A DNA stretch of 64,000 bases. Source: Ignavibacteriota bacterium (GTDB taxonomy: Bacteria > Bacteroidota > Ignavibacteria > Ignavibacteriales > Melioribacteraceae). Under the pieces are notes generated by a model, which searched no databases, was not told the origin of the DNA, and saw only the letters and a list, made by a program, of their open reading frames with translations. The first letter of the stretch is position 1. Each line of letters begins with the position of its first letter. The stretch covers positions 340,418 to 404,417 of the forward strand of contig JADJOX010000003.1 of assembly GCA_016713565.1 (NCBI GenBank), given 5' to 3'. The translations under genes and the position numbers were made by a program. Of this stretch, positions 9,275 through 17,849 are shown piece by piece.

Positions 9275-9661
9275 TTAGGAGTTTGAGAGAATTTTCGGCG
9301 GCGGCAATAACGGTTCACAAGTAAGTAAATTTGCCGATTTGAAATCAGAAATAAAAAATTTTATAAATGTGGGTTGAGAACCGCTTTGTGCATTGGAATA
9401 AGCAATGTGGTCAAATTTTATATTTTCTAAAACTACCAATTGTTTTTTACTGCCTTCTTCATCCACCTGCTTTTTCATTTCCTTCTGCAGATGGCATTTA
9501 CCCATACACATATTTTCCGGATTATCTTTTTGTTCGCAAAGTTCGCTTACAATAAAATTGAAATTTATCACATAATCCACTAGAGGAAAAACACTTCTGA
9601 ATACATAACTTGAATAAACTAAGAGCAAAATTAAATTAAGTATTTTAAGATAAGCTGTCAT
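9275..9661 (-). CDS. Small membrane-anchored Cys/Met-rich protein beside the receptor
   Basis: The 128-residue protein has one N-terminal hydrophobic segment (about residues 5-25), which is either a signal peptide or an anchor, then ELCEQKDNPENMCMGKCHLQKEM. The clustered Cys and Met residues could bind Cu(I). Similar small proteins with a C-N/M-GKC-H/Y-L motif occur beside TonB receptors in Bacteroidota and are usually annotated hypothetical. It is the first gene of the minus-strand group, 134 bp upstream of the receptor. A periplasmic metal-handling role is inference. Confidence 0.6.
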   Translation of the reverse strand: MTAYLKILNLILLLVYSSYVFRSVFPLVDYVINFNFIVSELCEQKDNPENMCMGKCHLQKEMKKQVDEEGSKKQLVVLENIKFDHIAYSNAQSGSQPTFIKFFISDFKSANLLTCEPLLPPPKILSNS

Positions 9662-9757
9662 TTATTAATTTATTTTTCTTAAATATAAAAATTTTTATTT
9701 GAAAATGGAACAAAATGTATTTTTTATGCATCTAAATCAAAAAAAAGGAAACTATTA

Positions 9758-10027
9758 ATGGCAAATAAATTTCAAATGAATTTTAACGACTTCTTAAATA
9801 AAATTGAAGATTTGATTAAAGAAGGAAATTTAAGACGAATAATTGTAAGAGATCAGAATGGCGAAAAGTATTTAGAAATTCCTCTTTTGATCGGAGCAAT
9901 CGGCTCTTTAGCCGCGCCTTATGTAACTTTGATTGGTGTATTAGCTGGAATTGCTTCAAAATTTTCTGTTGAAATTATTAAGAAAGATGAAAACCAAGCC
10001 GCAGAATTTTACGAAGTAAAAAAATGA
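9758..10027 (+). CDS. DUF4342-type small membrane protein
   Basis: The 89-residue protein has a short N-terminal helix with KEGNLRRIIVRDQNGEKYLEIPL, then a hydrophobic segment about 25 residues long (IGAIGSLAAPYVTLIGVLAGIAS) and a charged tail. This layout fits the DUF4342 family, whose function is unknown. It stands alone, divergent from the copper group, and its stop lies a few bases from the end of the convergent thioredoxin-like gene. Confidence 0.65.
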   Translation: MANKFQMNFNDFLNKIEDLIKEGNLRRIIVRDQNGEKYLEIPLLIGAIGSLAAPYVTLIGVLAGIASKFSVEIIKKDENQAAEFYEVKK

Positions 10028-10031
10028 TATT

Positions 10032-10613
10032 TTAGTAAACTAAATCGCATGCGTCAGGCGGCATCCAATGCGGATCTTTCCCATCCCATTTAATATTGCA
10101 GCCAATTGGGTTTGTGATGTTAACCGTAATTTCTTTGCCGTTTGTCAATTCTTCAAGCGCATTATCCAAATCATTAACCGTAATTAACTGAGGGTTTCTT
10201 GGATTATCAACTCCTCTACCGGTATACTTTAATTTTCGTTCTTTATCAAAAACAAAAAAGTGTGGAGTTCTTAAAGCTCCGTATTTCAATGCAATTTCTT
10301 GAGTTTCATCACGAAGATAAATCCACGGAAATTTTTTCTCATTCATCCTAATTTTCATATGCTCAAAGCTATCTTCTGCGTAGGTGTTTTTACTGTTTGA
10401 ATTAATGCCTACAAATCTCACATTTTTCACTTCAAATTTTTCCGCTGTCTTTCTCGTAATATCATCGGAGTTTAAAACATACGGACAATGATTGCACGTA
10501 AAAAAAATCACCAAATAATCTTCATTAAATTGAGATAATGAATAATTTTTTCCGTTTGTCGCGGGAAGATCAAAAGCTGGCGCTGTTTGGCCTATTTCTA
10601 ATGTAAATGACAA
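10032..10613 (-). CDS. Thioredoxin-fold/AhpC-TSA family protein
   Basis: The protein (193 residues) begins with GQTAPAFDLPATNGKNYSLS, as in peroxiredoxin-like redoxins. It has FTCNHCPYVLNSD, a CxxC-type active site in the peroxiredoxin position, and RTPHFFVFDKERKLKYTGRGVD with the cis-proline segment. It is probably a cytoplasmic thiol oxidoreductase or peroxidase. No signal peptide is present. It lies 12 bp downstream of the unknown 138-residue gene, so the two are likely cotranscribed. Confidence 0.85.
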   Translation of the reverse strand: MSFTLEIGQTAPAFDLPATNGKNYSLSQFNEDYLVIFFTCNHCPYVLNSDDITRKTAEKFEVKNVRFVGINSNSKNTYAEDSFEHMKIRMNEKKFPWIYLRDETQEIALKYGALRTPHFFVFDKERKLKYTGRGVDNPRNPQLITVNDLDNALEELTNGKEITVNITNPIGCNIKWDGKDPHWMPPDACDLVY

Positions 10614-10625
10614 ATCTTTTCCTTT

Positions 10626-11042
10626 CTATAAATTTTCAGCTACTAAATCAGAAATTTCAAAAATATTACTATCTCGTGTATTTTCGTTCTTCTGCAATAG
10701 CTCGTCAAAAAATTTCTGCTCAATTTCATTTTTCAGTACAGCTTCTTTCAGCCATTGCAATTCATTTAAATGCAGATCATTATCAATCAGCGCAATATTT
10801 ACCGCATCTTTAATAAATTTTTCCGCAATTCTTTTTGATGAAAATTTCGGCGGTTCAAAATTAATGAATTTATTTTCCAATAAATTTTCTATCGATTCTC
10901 TAACAAAACTTTCTTCAAAACTGAATAATTTACCTAGTTTAAGTATTATTCTTTTTTCTTCTTCATGAAGTATTCTGTCCTGCCCTATTAAAACCAACAA
11001 GCCTCTAAAGTAATTGCTTTTATCTAGAATTGAAATTTGCAA
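10626..11042 (-). CDS. Unknown alpha-helical protein, TerB-like pattern
   Basis: I do not recognise the family with certainty. The 138 residues are predicted mostly helical, with repeated motifs such as GQDRILHEEEKRII and ALIDNDLHLNELQWLK that recall TerB-type helical bundles. There is no signal peptide or membrane segment. It precedes the redoxin gene in a two-gene unit. A 265-bp intergenic region separates it from the divergent polymerase fragment gene. Confidence 0.55.
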   Translation of the reverse strand: MQISILDKSNYFRGLLVLIGQDRILHEEEKRIILKLGKLFSFEESFVRESIENLLENKFINFEPPKFSSKRIAEKFIKDAVNIALIDNDLHLNELQWLKEAVLKNEIEQKFFDELLQKNENTRDSNIFEISDLVAENL

Positions 11043-11274
11043 CTTATCTCCATTTTGATTGAGTTATAGTCTTGTGTAAATTTAAGTAAAGTTTGTTCCT
11101 ATTGAAATGTAAAAAACTATAATATTATTTGCAAAAATTTGCATGTAACTTTAACACCTTTTTTACCATCCACAGCTCTTGTAATTTTATAAATTCTTTA
11201 ATTTTTTAGCCCAAAATCCGCCTTTATAATTTTGCGATAAAATTTCTTGCTTCTTTGTAAAAAATAAATTATAT

Positions 11275-11292
11275 AGTGTACGTATGTTTACT
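11275..11292. promoter_or_regulatory. Imperfect palindrome overlapping the promoter of the polymerase C-half gene
   Basis: The 18-base element AGTGTACGTATGTTTACT has 12 of 18 symmetric positions and overlaps a possible -10 box (TATAGT, 11272-11277), 15 bp before the start codon. On the minus strand it reads AAACAT..GTAC, which resembles part of the AAACATGTACATGTTT palindrome upstream of lexA. LexA control is possible but unproven. Confidence 0.25.
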
Positions 11293-11307
11293 ATTTAATA
11301 TTTAAAA

Positions 11308-12984
11308 ATGACTGATCATTCAAGCATAGTTAATCTTGCACAATATAAATTACCTCAGACGGCGAAGACAAAAAAGATTGCCGCAACAATTTATCGTTCA
11401 ACCCCAAAGCCCGGTTTCGACATTTATGATTACGAAATGCTTTTTCAAGATGAAGAAACAAAAAAACTGATTCGAGAAGGCAAAACAATAGGTTGTTTTT
11501 ATATTGAATCGCCGGGAATGAGATCGCTGCTGCAAAGATTGAACTGCGATACTTTTGAAATGCTTACCGCGGCAAGCTCTATAATTCGCCCGGGAGTTGC
11601 GGAAAGCGGAATGATGCATGAATTTATAGCCCGTCATAAAAATCCAAATCTCCGGAAATATTTGGTTCCGCAAATGGAAGAAATATTGGGTGAAACTTAC
11701 GGCGTTATGGTCTATCAGGAAGACGTAATAAAAATCGCTCATCATGTTGTTGGTTTAAGTTTGGAAGAAGCTGATTATTTGCGCCGTGCAATGAGCGGAA
11801 AAATGCGCTCGCACGACGCGATGAAAAAATTATACGAACGTTTTTTTGATTCGTGCAAAAGTAAAAATCTTTCCGACAAAGTAGCAAATGAGCTTTGGCA
11901 TCAAATTTCATCTTTTGCCGGCTATTCGTTTTGCAAGGCGCACAGCGCGTCTTTTGCTCTCCTCTCTTTTCAAGTTGCGTATTTAAAAGCTCATCATCCC
12001 GCGGAATTTATGTCGAATGTTCTTAATAACGGCGGCGGATTTTACGCTGCCGGAGTTTATATTAACGAATGCAAAAGAATGGGATTGAAAGTTTTACTTC
12101 CTTCAATAAACGAAAGCGAATACAGGTACAAAGGAAACAATTCCGAAGTACGCATTGGATTAATGGCAATAAAAAACATTGAAACTGAATCTTTGATGAA
12201 AATTATTGAAGATAGAATACATGACGGAAAATTTTTATCGCTTGCCGATTTTATTTCACGGACGAAATTAACTTACGAAAGTACCAAACTTCTTATCAAA
12301 TGCGGAACCATGGACTGTTTGAATAAAACCCGTCCCACACTAATACGCTTGGCTGATATTTATTATCATTCAAAAGAACTTCTTAAAGATAATTCCTTGC
12401 CGCTTTTTCAAAATGAAATTTCTCTGCTAGAAAAAAGTGTGGAAACAAAACTGCAATACAATTCAGCAGAGATCTGTACTTTGGAGTATGAATGCTTTGG
12501 ATTTACAGTTACGTATCACCCGCTTGAATTTATAAGAGAAATTTATGATTCTCCTCAAATAATAAAAGCGGCTGATCTGAGAAAAAATAAAAATAGGAAA
12601 ATTAAAATGCTCGGCTGGTTCATGACTTCCAAAAGAATAAAAACCAAGAACGGCGATATTATGAAATTCCTAACACTTGAAGATTTAAGCGGAACTTTTG
12701 ATGCAGTTCTTTTTCCCAAAACTTACAATATATACGCGGAAGCGACAATGTCTATGGGTCCGTATTTGGTTGAAGGAAAAGCGGATATTGAAAACGGCAA
12801 TAATATAATTGTAGAAAAACTTGAAGTTCTTTCCAATTTGAAAGCATTGGAGTTTGTTCAAAAAGACAGCTCTCAAAATAAATATTACGGAGATGTGGAA
12901 AAGGTTTCTGAGGAAGAATTAGAAATTGTAAATTCTTTAGATAGAGAAAAACTTAAAAAAGCTTATGTGGGTAATTTAGGATAA
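11308..12984 (+). CDS. DNA polymerase III alpha-type (DnaE) C-terminal half as a separate gene
   Basis: The 558 residues correspond to the fingers domain and everything after it in DnaE-type polymerases: IGCFYIESPGMRSLLQRL, IIRPGVAESGMMHEFIARH, GVMVYQEDVIKIAHHVVG, FCKAHSASFALLSFQVAYLKAHHPAEFM, then the helix-hairpin-helix region and a C-terminal OB fold (RKIKMLGWFMTSKRI). No PHP domain or catalytic aspartates are present. The missing N-terminal half is encoded by the convergent gene at 13016-14683. Together they make one ~1110-residue polymerase of the error-prone DnaE2 type. No ribosome site is clear. No intein sequence is seen at the N-terminus. Confidence 0.88.
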   Translation: MTDHSSIVNLAQYKLPQTAKTKKIAATIYRSTPKPGFDIYDYEMLFQDEETKKLIREGKTIGCFYIESPGMRSLLQRLNCDTFEMLTAASSIIRPGVAESGMMHEFIARHKNPNLRKYLVPQMEEILGETYGVMVYQEDVIKIAHHVVGLSLEEADYLRRAMSGKMRSHDAMKKLYERFFDSCKSKNLSDKVANELWHQISSFAGYSFCKAHSASFALLSFQVAYLKAHHPAEFMSNVLNNGGGFYAAGVYINECKRMGLKVLLPSINESEYRYKGNNSEVRIGLMAIKNIETESLMKIIEDRIHDGKFLSLADFISRTKLTYESTKLLIKCGTMDCLNKTRPTLIRLADIYYHSKELLKDNSLPLFQNEISLLEKSVETKLQYNSAEICTLEYECFGFTVTYHPLEFIREIYDSPQIIKAADLRKNKNRKIKMLGWFMTSKRIKTKNGDIMKFLTLEDLSGTFDAVLFPKTYNIYAEATMSMGPYLVEGKADIENGNNIIVEKLEVLSNLKALEFVQKDSSQNKYYGDVEKVSEEELEIVNSLDREKLKKAYVGNLG

Positions 12985-13015
12985 TTAATATTAGAGAATC
13001 AAATCCTTATTCTAT

Positions 13016-14683
13016 TTATTTTGAAACATCAATATTAATTATATTGAGTTTGCCAATAGATTTATCCGGAAAATATTTTCCTTCCAAATCACTCATTGTA
13101 TTCTTTAAAACTTCAAGAGAACGTTGGCTTAACAAATCAATTTTTACAAGTCCCAAATCCTCAATTCCATACATATCCGGCTGAGTAATAATTAAACCAA
13201 GTCCTTTGTTTTTTGCGTATTCAAGCGGAACATAATTAGTAATTGCCTTTTCTGTTACCACAATTCCGCTTGGGTGAATGCTTAAGTGATGAGGAAATGA
13301 AGAAAGCTGACTTGCAATTTGTATTATGGTTTTCCAAGGCTCAATTTTAAAATTAAGATTTTTTGATTCTGGAAATTTTTCCGCAATTTGAACAAGATTT
13401 TGAGCGCTTGTCCAAGGAATAAATTTACTGTATTGAGAAATTTCACGTTCGGAAATTCCAAATACTTTTGCCGTTTCGCGGAATGCCGAACGCGCGCGAA
13501 ATGTGACGGTTGTAGATATCATCGCAACTTTATCATAACCGTATTTTTCATAAACGTACTTAACAATTTCATCGCGTTCGCGCCATGAAAAATCCAGATC
13601 AATATCCGGCGGACTGGTTCTGGCTCTATTTAAAAATCTTTCAAAATATAAATTATATTTTATGGGATCTATATCTGTAAATCCCAAACAATAAGAAACA
13701 AAACTATTCGCGGCGGAACCGCGGCCAAGAATTCTCATTCTCCTTAATTTTGCTTCTCTAACAATATCATGCACAACGAGGAAATAATGCGAGAAGCCCA
13801 TTTCTTCAATTACGTTCAACTCCATATCCAATCTTGCTAAGGCTTGTTCTGTAATATTTTTATATCTTTCAGCTAATCCCAGATTGCAAATTTTCCTCAA
13901 ATAATTCGGAGCATTTTCACCTTTAGGCAAATCAAATTTTGGAAATTTATTTCTCCCGAATTCCAAATCCACATTGCACATGTTTGCAATTTTTTTTGTA
14001 TTTAGGATTGCTTCCGGCAAATTCCGCCAAATTTTTTCCAGCTCGCTTGGCGATTTAAAATAATATTCATCATCAATAATTTCCTCGTTTGTTAAATTTT
14101 CCAAAGTTGTGTTCTTCTTTATGGCAGTTACAACTTTTTGCAGCAAATGATCTTCTGGATTGAAAAAGTAAACAGGATTTGAAGCAACGAATTGCAAATC
14201 TTTACTTTTTGCAAACTCATAAAGTTCTCTTGTGTTTCTTTTATGCTTTTTAGTTGCTATCAGTTCAACAAATAAATTTTGTTTTAACTTTTTATTTTGA
14301 TAAATGAGTTGAAGCAATTCAAGCGAAGATGTAATTACAAAAACATTTTCCAAATTTTCATCAAAAACCCTTTCCAATGAAAAATCTTCTTTTATCTTTC
14401 TGCTTGTAGTAATTTGAGAAATATCGGAATATCCTTTGAGATTTTTCGCAATAAATATCGCAGATAATTTTTTGTTATTAGGATCATCAATCAATACTCC
14501 TAAAATTGGTTTAATATTTTCTTCGCTTGCTTTTTTTGCAAATTTGATGCTTCCGTACATTCCGTTTGTATCTGTAAGAACGGCATACCTTTCACCGTAT
14601 AATTTTGCCGAAGCAATAATTTTTTCTATTGGGATTGTTGCTTCAAGAATTGAATAATTTGAGTGATGGTGGAGCGAAAGCAT
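13016..14683 (-). CDS. DNA polymerase III alpha-type (DnaE) N-terminal half: PHP plus palm
   Basis: The 555 residues start with a PHP domain (LHHHSNYSILEATIP) and continue through the palm. The two-aspartate motif PPDIDLDF is near residue 359 and the third catalytic aspartate near residue 515 (LVKIDLLSQRSLEVL). The protein stops about 40 residues later, exactly where the fingers domain should begin. In the PHP domain the usual TDH motif reads TDTNGMYG, so one metal ligand is lost and nuclease activity is doubtful. The C-terminal half is the convergent gene 31 bp away. The pair probably forms a two-chain translesion polymerase with the Y-family enzyme that follows upstream. Confidence 0.9.
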   Translation of the reverse strand: MLSLHHHSNYSILEATIPIEKIIASAKLYGERYAVLTDTNGMYGSIKFAKKASEENIKPILGVLIDDPNNKKLSAIFIAKNLKGYSDISQITTSRKIKEDFSLERVFDENLENVFVITSSLELLQLIYQNKKLKQNLFVELIATKKHKRNTRELYEFAKSKDLQFVASNPVYFFNPEDHLLQKVVTAIKKNTTLENLTNEEIIDDEYYFKSPSELEKIWRNLPEAILNTKKIANMCNVDLEFGRNKFPKFDLPKGENAPNYLRKICNLGLAERYKNITEQALARLDMELNVIEEMGFSHYFLVVHDIVREAKLRRMRILGRGSAANSFVSYCLGFTDIDPIKYNLYFERFLNRARTSPPDIDLDFSWRERDEIVKYVYEKYGYDKVAMISTTVTFRARSAFRETAKVFGISEREISQYSKFIPWTSAQNLVQIAEKFPESKNLNFKIEPWKTIIQIASQLSSFPHHLSIHPSGIVVTEKAITNYVPLEYAKNKGLGLIITQPDMYGIEDLGLVKIDLLSQRSLEVLKNTMSDLEGKYFPDKSIGKLNIINIDVSK

Positions 14684-14791
14684 TTTTTACGATTTTGCTT
14701 GAATTAATTTATCAAGTGAATTAGCAAAGTATTTAGATTTAAATGAGGATATTGGGACAAATATAAAATTATTTGTTTGGGAATATAATTT

Positions 14792-15982
14792 TTATCTCAT
14801 TCCAAAATAATGAGCGTCTACGTTTCTTTTGTTGGTCAATATTCCGCCCAATTGAATTGAAGAATATCCAAATTTGTCGCGTATTTTTGTAACCGCTCTA
14901 AACATTTTTTTTCTTTTAACTTCATCATTTTCAAAAATTTCTTCTTGTTCCGTAAATTCATTAAAGTTTGTAAGATGAATTCCAATCAAACGAATACTTA
15001 CTCTTCTGGTATCGGCTTTACGCAAAAGTTTTACCGCCGTTTCAAAAATTATTTTGTCATCATCGGTAGGCTTAATTGTTTTTGCTCTAGTTAAAGTTAC
15101 AAAATCAGAATAGCGCAATTTTATACTTATTGTAGATGTTTGCCAATTTTTATTTCGTATCAGTTGGCATACTTGTCCGGTTAACTTAAAAAGCGTATGC
15201 TCAGCTTCCGCTCTATTATTTTCATCTTTTCCGTAAGTTCTTTCTTTTGAAACACTTTTTCTTTCGGTAGGTGGATTAAGATATTCGCTTCCTTCACCGT
15301 TTGCTTTTCTCCAAAGCGACGAGCCGTATTTGCCAAATGCGGCAATTAAATAATCTTCCGAAAGTTTTGTTATATCGCCGATTTTATAAATTCCTTTTAA
15401 GTGCAGATCGGGTAAAGTTTTTTTGCCAACGCCGGGAATTGTTTCAATAGGAAGCGGTGATAGAAATTCTTTTTCCATTCCCGGAATTATATAAGTTACA
15501 CCTTTCGGCTTTGCGTAATCGGAACAAATTTTTGCAATCGTTTTATTGCTTCCTATTCCTATTGAACTCGGCAGCAGAAGTTTTGCTTCAATTTCTTTTT
15601 GAATTTTTACCGCCAGCATATACATTGAACCATAAATATTTTTTGTGCCGGTAAAATCCATATAAAATTCATCAACGGAAGCCTGCTCAATTAACGGAGC
15701 GTAATTTTCTAAAATCCGTTTAACCGACTTTGAATATTTTCCATACTCACCATGACTTCCATTAATATAAATTCCTTTTGGACAAAGCTGATAAGCTTGT
15801 TTAATAGGCATTCCGGAATGAACCCCAAATTTTCTTGATTCATAAGAACACGCCGCGACAACGCCTCTTCCGTATTGAGGATCGGCGCCAACAATAACCG
15901 GTTTGCCAATTAAAGATGGATTAAGGATTCTTTCAACTGAAACAAAAAATGAATCGAGATCTAAATGAAATATTGTACGCAT
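14792..15982 (-). CDS. dinB: Y-family DNA polymerase (DinB/Pol IV type)
   Basis: The catalytic motifs are intact: FHLDLDSFFVSVER at the N-terminus and EQASVDEFYMDFTG near residue 100. They are followed by the thumb HhH (IPGVGKKTLPDLHLKGI) and the little finger. ATG 15982 gives the usual family start (MRTIFHLDLD); the longer frame upstream lacks homology. It performs translesion synthesis. It is encoded on the same strand as the polymerase N-half, 108 bp upstream of it, and the two may be cotranscribed as a mutasome. No imuA-like recA paralogue is in the window. Confidence 0.92.
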   Translation of the reverse strand: MRTIFHLDLDSFFVSVERILNPSLIGKPVIVGADPQYGRGVVAACSYESRKFGVHSGMPIKQAYQLCPKGIYINGSHGEYGKYSKSVKRILENYAPLIEQASVDEFYMDFTGTKNIYGSMYMLAVKIQKEIEAKLLLPSSIGIGSNKTIAKICSDYAKPKGVTYIIPGMEKEFLSPLPIETIPGVGKKTLPDLHLKGIYKIGDITKLSEDYLIAAFGKYGSSLWRKANGEGSEYLNPPTERKSVSKERTYGKDENNRAEAEHTLFKLTGQVCQLIRNKNWQTSTISIKLRYSDFVTLTRAKTIKPTDDDKIIFETAVKLLRKADTRRVSIRLIGIHLTNFNEFTEQEEIFENDEVKRKKMFRAVTKIRDKFGYSSIQLGGILTNKRNVDAHYFGMR

Positions 15983-16121
15983 AATTAAGTCAAAGTTAAA
16001 AAGTGAAAAGAAAATACATTCATCGGCTCTGCCCGGGATAAAAACATTCATGCCGAGCCTTTCAGCTGCGATCAATATAAACTTAGTTGAAACCTAAGCA
16101 AAGCCGAAGCCAGAAAATAGT

Positions 16122-16373
16122 TTAATTATTCTGCAGATTATTAAAATGAGAAACCGCGATATCATTAAGTTGATTTTTTAATTCGCCAGACATTATAATT
16201 CTATCGTAATATTTACCGTCTTTACCTTTTTCGCTCGGCGAACTTACAAAAAGTCCGTTTGAACTTTCCACCAAAGTAAAACCTTTAATGATAATGCCTT
16301 CATCTGTTTCTACATCAAAAAAAGCCGCGGTTTTACTGTTGCCGTTATAAAGGTTCATTCTATTTATTTTCAT
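16122..16373 (-). CDS. SpoVG-family protein
   Basis: The 83-residue protein matches the SpoVG fold: MKINRMNLY at the start, IIIKGFTLVESSNGLFVSSPSEKGKDGKYYD in the middle (quoted here in meaning, with the NGLFVSSPS core the diagnostic part), and a C-terminal helix. SpoVG proteins bind DNA or RNA and act as site-specific regulators. It lies upstream of dinB on the same strand with ~140 bp between. The role in this organism is unknown. Confidence 0.8.
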   Translation of the reverse strand: MKINRMNLYNGNSKTAAFFDVETDEGIIIKGFTLVESSNGLFVSSPSEKGKDGKYYDRIIMSGELKNQLNDIAVSHFNNLQNN

Positions 16374-16556
16374 TTTATCTCTCCATTTGTTTATAAATAA
16401 ATCTATTCAATAGCACTAACAATCATTATTAAACAATATTTCGAAGTGATATTGTATAAAAATTAAATTAATTAGATTTGTATTAATTTACAAGATTTTA
16501 TTTTGCATTTTGATTTTTTAAAAGAAGACTAATTTTTGTGAATATTCTTTTGCAAC

Positions 16557-16745
16557 TTATGCAACTTTAGGAAAACTTTCCCAGATTCTGCCTTGAAGTT
16601 TTCTCCCATTGGCTTTTTTATTCCTTTTGATTTCGTCGGCTCCCCAAGTTCCCCATTGCTTAAAGAAAAAGGGAACATTCCCTTCTTCACATTGATCTTT
16701 AATGTTTATTGCCCACTCTTCTTTAACCCCAAAGGTGTGAAACTT
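16557..16745 (-). pseudogene. C-terminal remnant of a DUF5131 (phage Gp37/Gp68-like) gene
   Basis: An open stretch of about 62 codons on the minus strand has no start codon in a suitable place and is closed upstream by a stop at 16746-16748. It translates to EWAINIKDQCEEGNVPFFFK followed by QWGTWGAD and a tail ending in GRIWESFPKVA. This is the characteristic end of DUF5131 proteins (FFFKQWG... then GRxWDxxP). The radical-SAM-like N-terminal part is absent. It is probably left over from an old mobile element. The overlapping + strand frame is not a gene. Confidence 0.65.
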
Positions 16746-16798
16746 TTACATGATAAGAATGTAAAGAATAGCCGCCTAAGAGGTGACATTATTGTTCT

Positions 16799-17671
16799 CT
16801 AATTCTTCGCAAACTCTTTTAATCTCGGGTAAGCTTTTATAATTGTAGGCGGCATTTTAATTTTTGCTCTTTCTTTTAAAAGATGGAGAATCTCAAACGC
16901 ATTTGCAACGGCATTTCCATGCGGGTGGTTGTTCATAACGACAAAAACTTTTTTAACTTTATCATATACTTCTTTAATCTTTTGATCAATCTCCGCTAAC
17001 TCTCCGGGAGAATATAGATATTCATAACGTGCGCTTTGTTCTTCGTAAGTTTGCTTCTTACCAAAATTACTTAGTGATTTTTTCCACGCTTCTTCATTTC
17101 TACCGTGAAACCTGATATAAGCGGCATTGTTCCCTATTATTGTCTTAAACTCAATTGCTTCTCCTATTTGCGGCTGATCAATTGTACAGAAAGTTATTGT
17201 CTTCGCGTTTTTGTTGTTCCATGATTTATGTCTTACTTCCACAAATTTTTCATAACCTTCAAATTTTTCTATAAGTCCGCGCAAGTAATCTACATTAGCT
17301 TCATTAAAATCAAATGAATAAGGAAATTGCAGCAATAACCCGCCAAGTTTTTCAGCTTCTTTCAAAATATTAAGATTTTGGTGAACCGCTTCAATTTGTT
17401 CATCGCCGTATTGACGTTTATGCGTAAAATCTTGATGAAGTTTTACGGTAAACAAAAATTCATTGGTATCTTCTGTTTGCCGCAGCCAGCCTTTTACAAT
17501 TCCCGGAGCCAAATATGTGTAGTAAGTAGAGTTTACTTCTACCATATTAAAATAACGTGAATAATATGTTAGCCAGCTAAGTTCCTTGGATTGTTCGCAC
17601 GGATAAAAGCTCGGCACCCAGTCTTTATATGACCAGCCTGCCGTGCCTACGTAAAGTTTTGGATTTTGCAT
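16799..17671 (-). CDS. DUF72 (YecE-like) TIM-barrel protein
   Basis: The 290-residue protein has the DUF72 signature: LYVGTAGWSYKDWVPSFYP, FNMVEVNSTYY, FTVKLHQDFTH, GGLLLQFPYSF, FVEVRHKSW, YIRFHGRNEEAW and a late VMNNHPHGNAVANA. The family is widespread and predicted to be an iron-sulfur-linked or metal-dependent TIM-barrel enzyme, but the reaction is not established. It is cytoplasmic. It stands alone with ~180 bp upstream. Confidence 0.92.
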   Translation of the reverse strand: MQNPKLYVGTAGWSYKDWVPSFYPCEQSKELSWLTYYSRYFNMVEVNSTYYTYLAPGIVKGWLRQTEDTNEFLFTVKLHQDFTHKRQYGDEQIEAVHQNLNILKEAEKLGGLLLQFPYSFDFNEANVDYLRGLIEKFEGYEKFVEVRHKSWNNKNAKTITFCTIDQPQIGEAIEFKTIIGNNAAYIRFHGRNEEAWKKSLSNFGKKQTYEEQSARYEYLYSPGELAEIDQKIKEVYDKVKKVFVVMNNHPHGNAVANAFEILHLLKERAKIKMPPTIIKAYPRLKEFAKN

Positions 17672-17849
17672 AATTTGGAAAATATTCTTATTATGTAACT
17701 AAATAGAGAATATAAAGATATCAAAAAAATTTCCCGCTTTTACTTCGAGAGACTAACTATCAAAGCGAAACAGTTGAAAAGAATGTTTTATAAACAAATT
17801 AGTAGTCCCCTTAGTAACGGACTACCTTGAGAATTACAATAAATTAAAA

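Noticed and set aside
11308..14683. A split intein joining the two polymerase halves
   Set aside because: Neither the end of the N-half nor the start of the C-half has intein blocks (no Cys at the junction, no HN motif), and the genes are convergent and adjacent.
15983..16075. A longer start for the Y-family polymerase
   Set aside because: The 31 extra residues have no match to the family, and ATG 15982 gives the conserved MRTIFHLDLD start.
16593..16802. A 69-codon + strand frame before the DUF72 gene
   Set aside because: It is the antisense of the DUF5131 remnant, which has recognisable motifs; the + frame has none.
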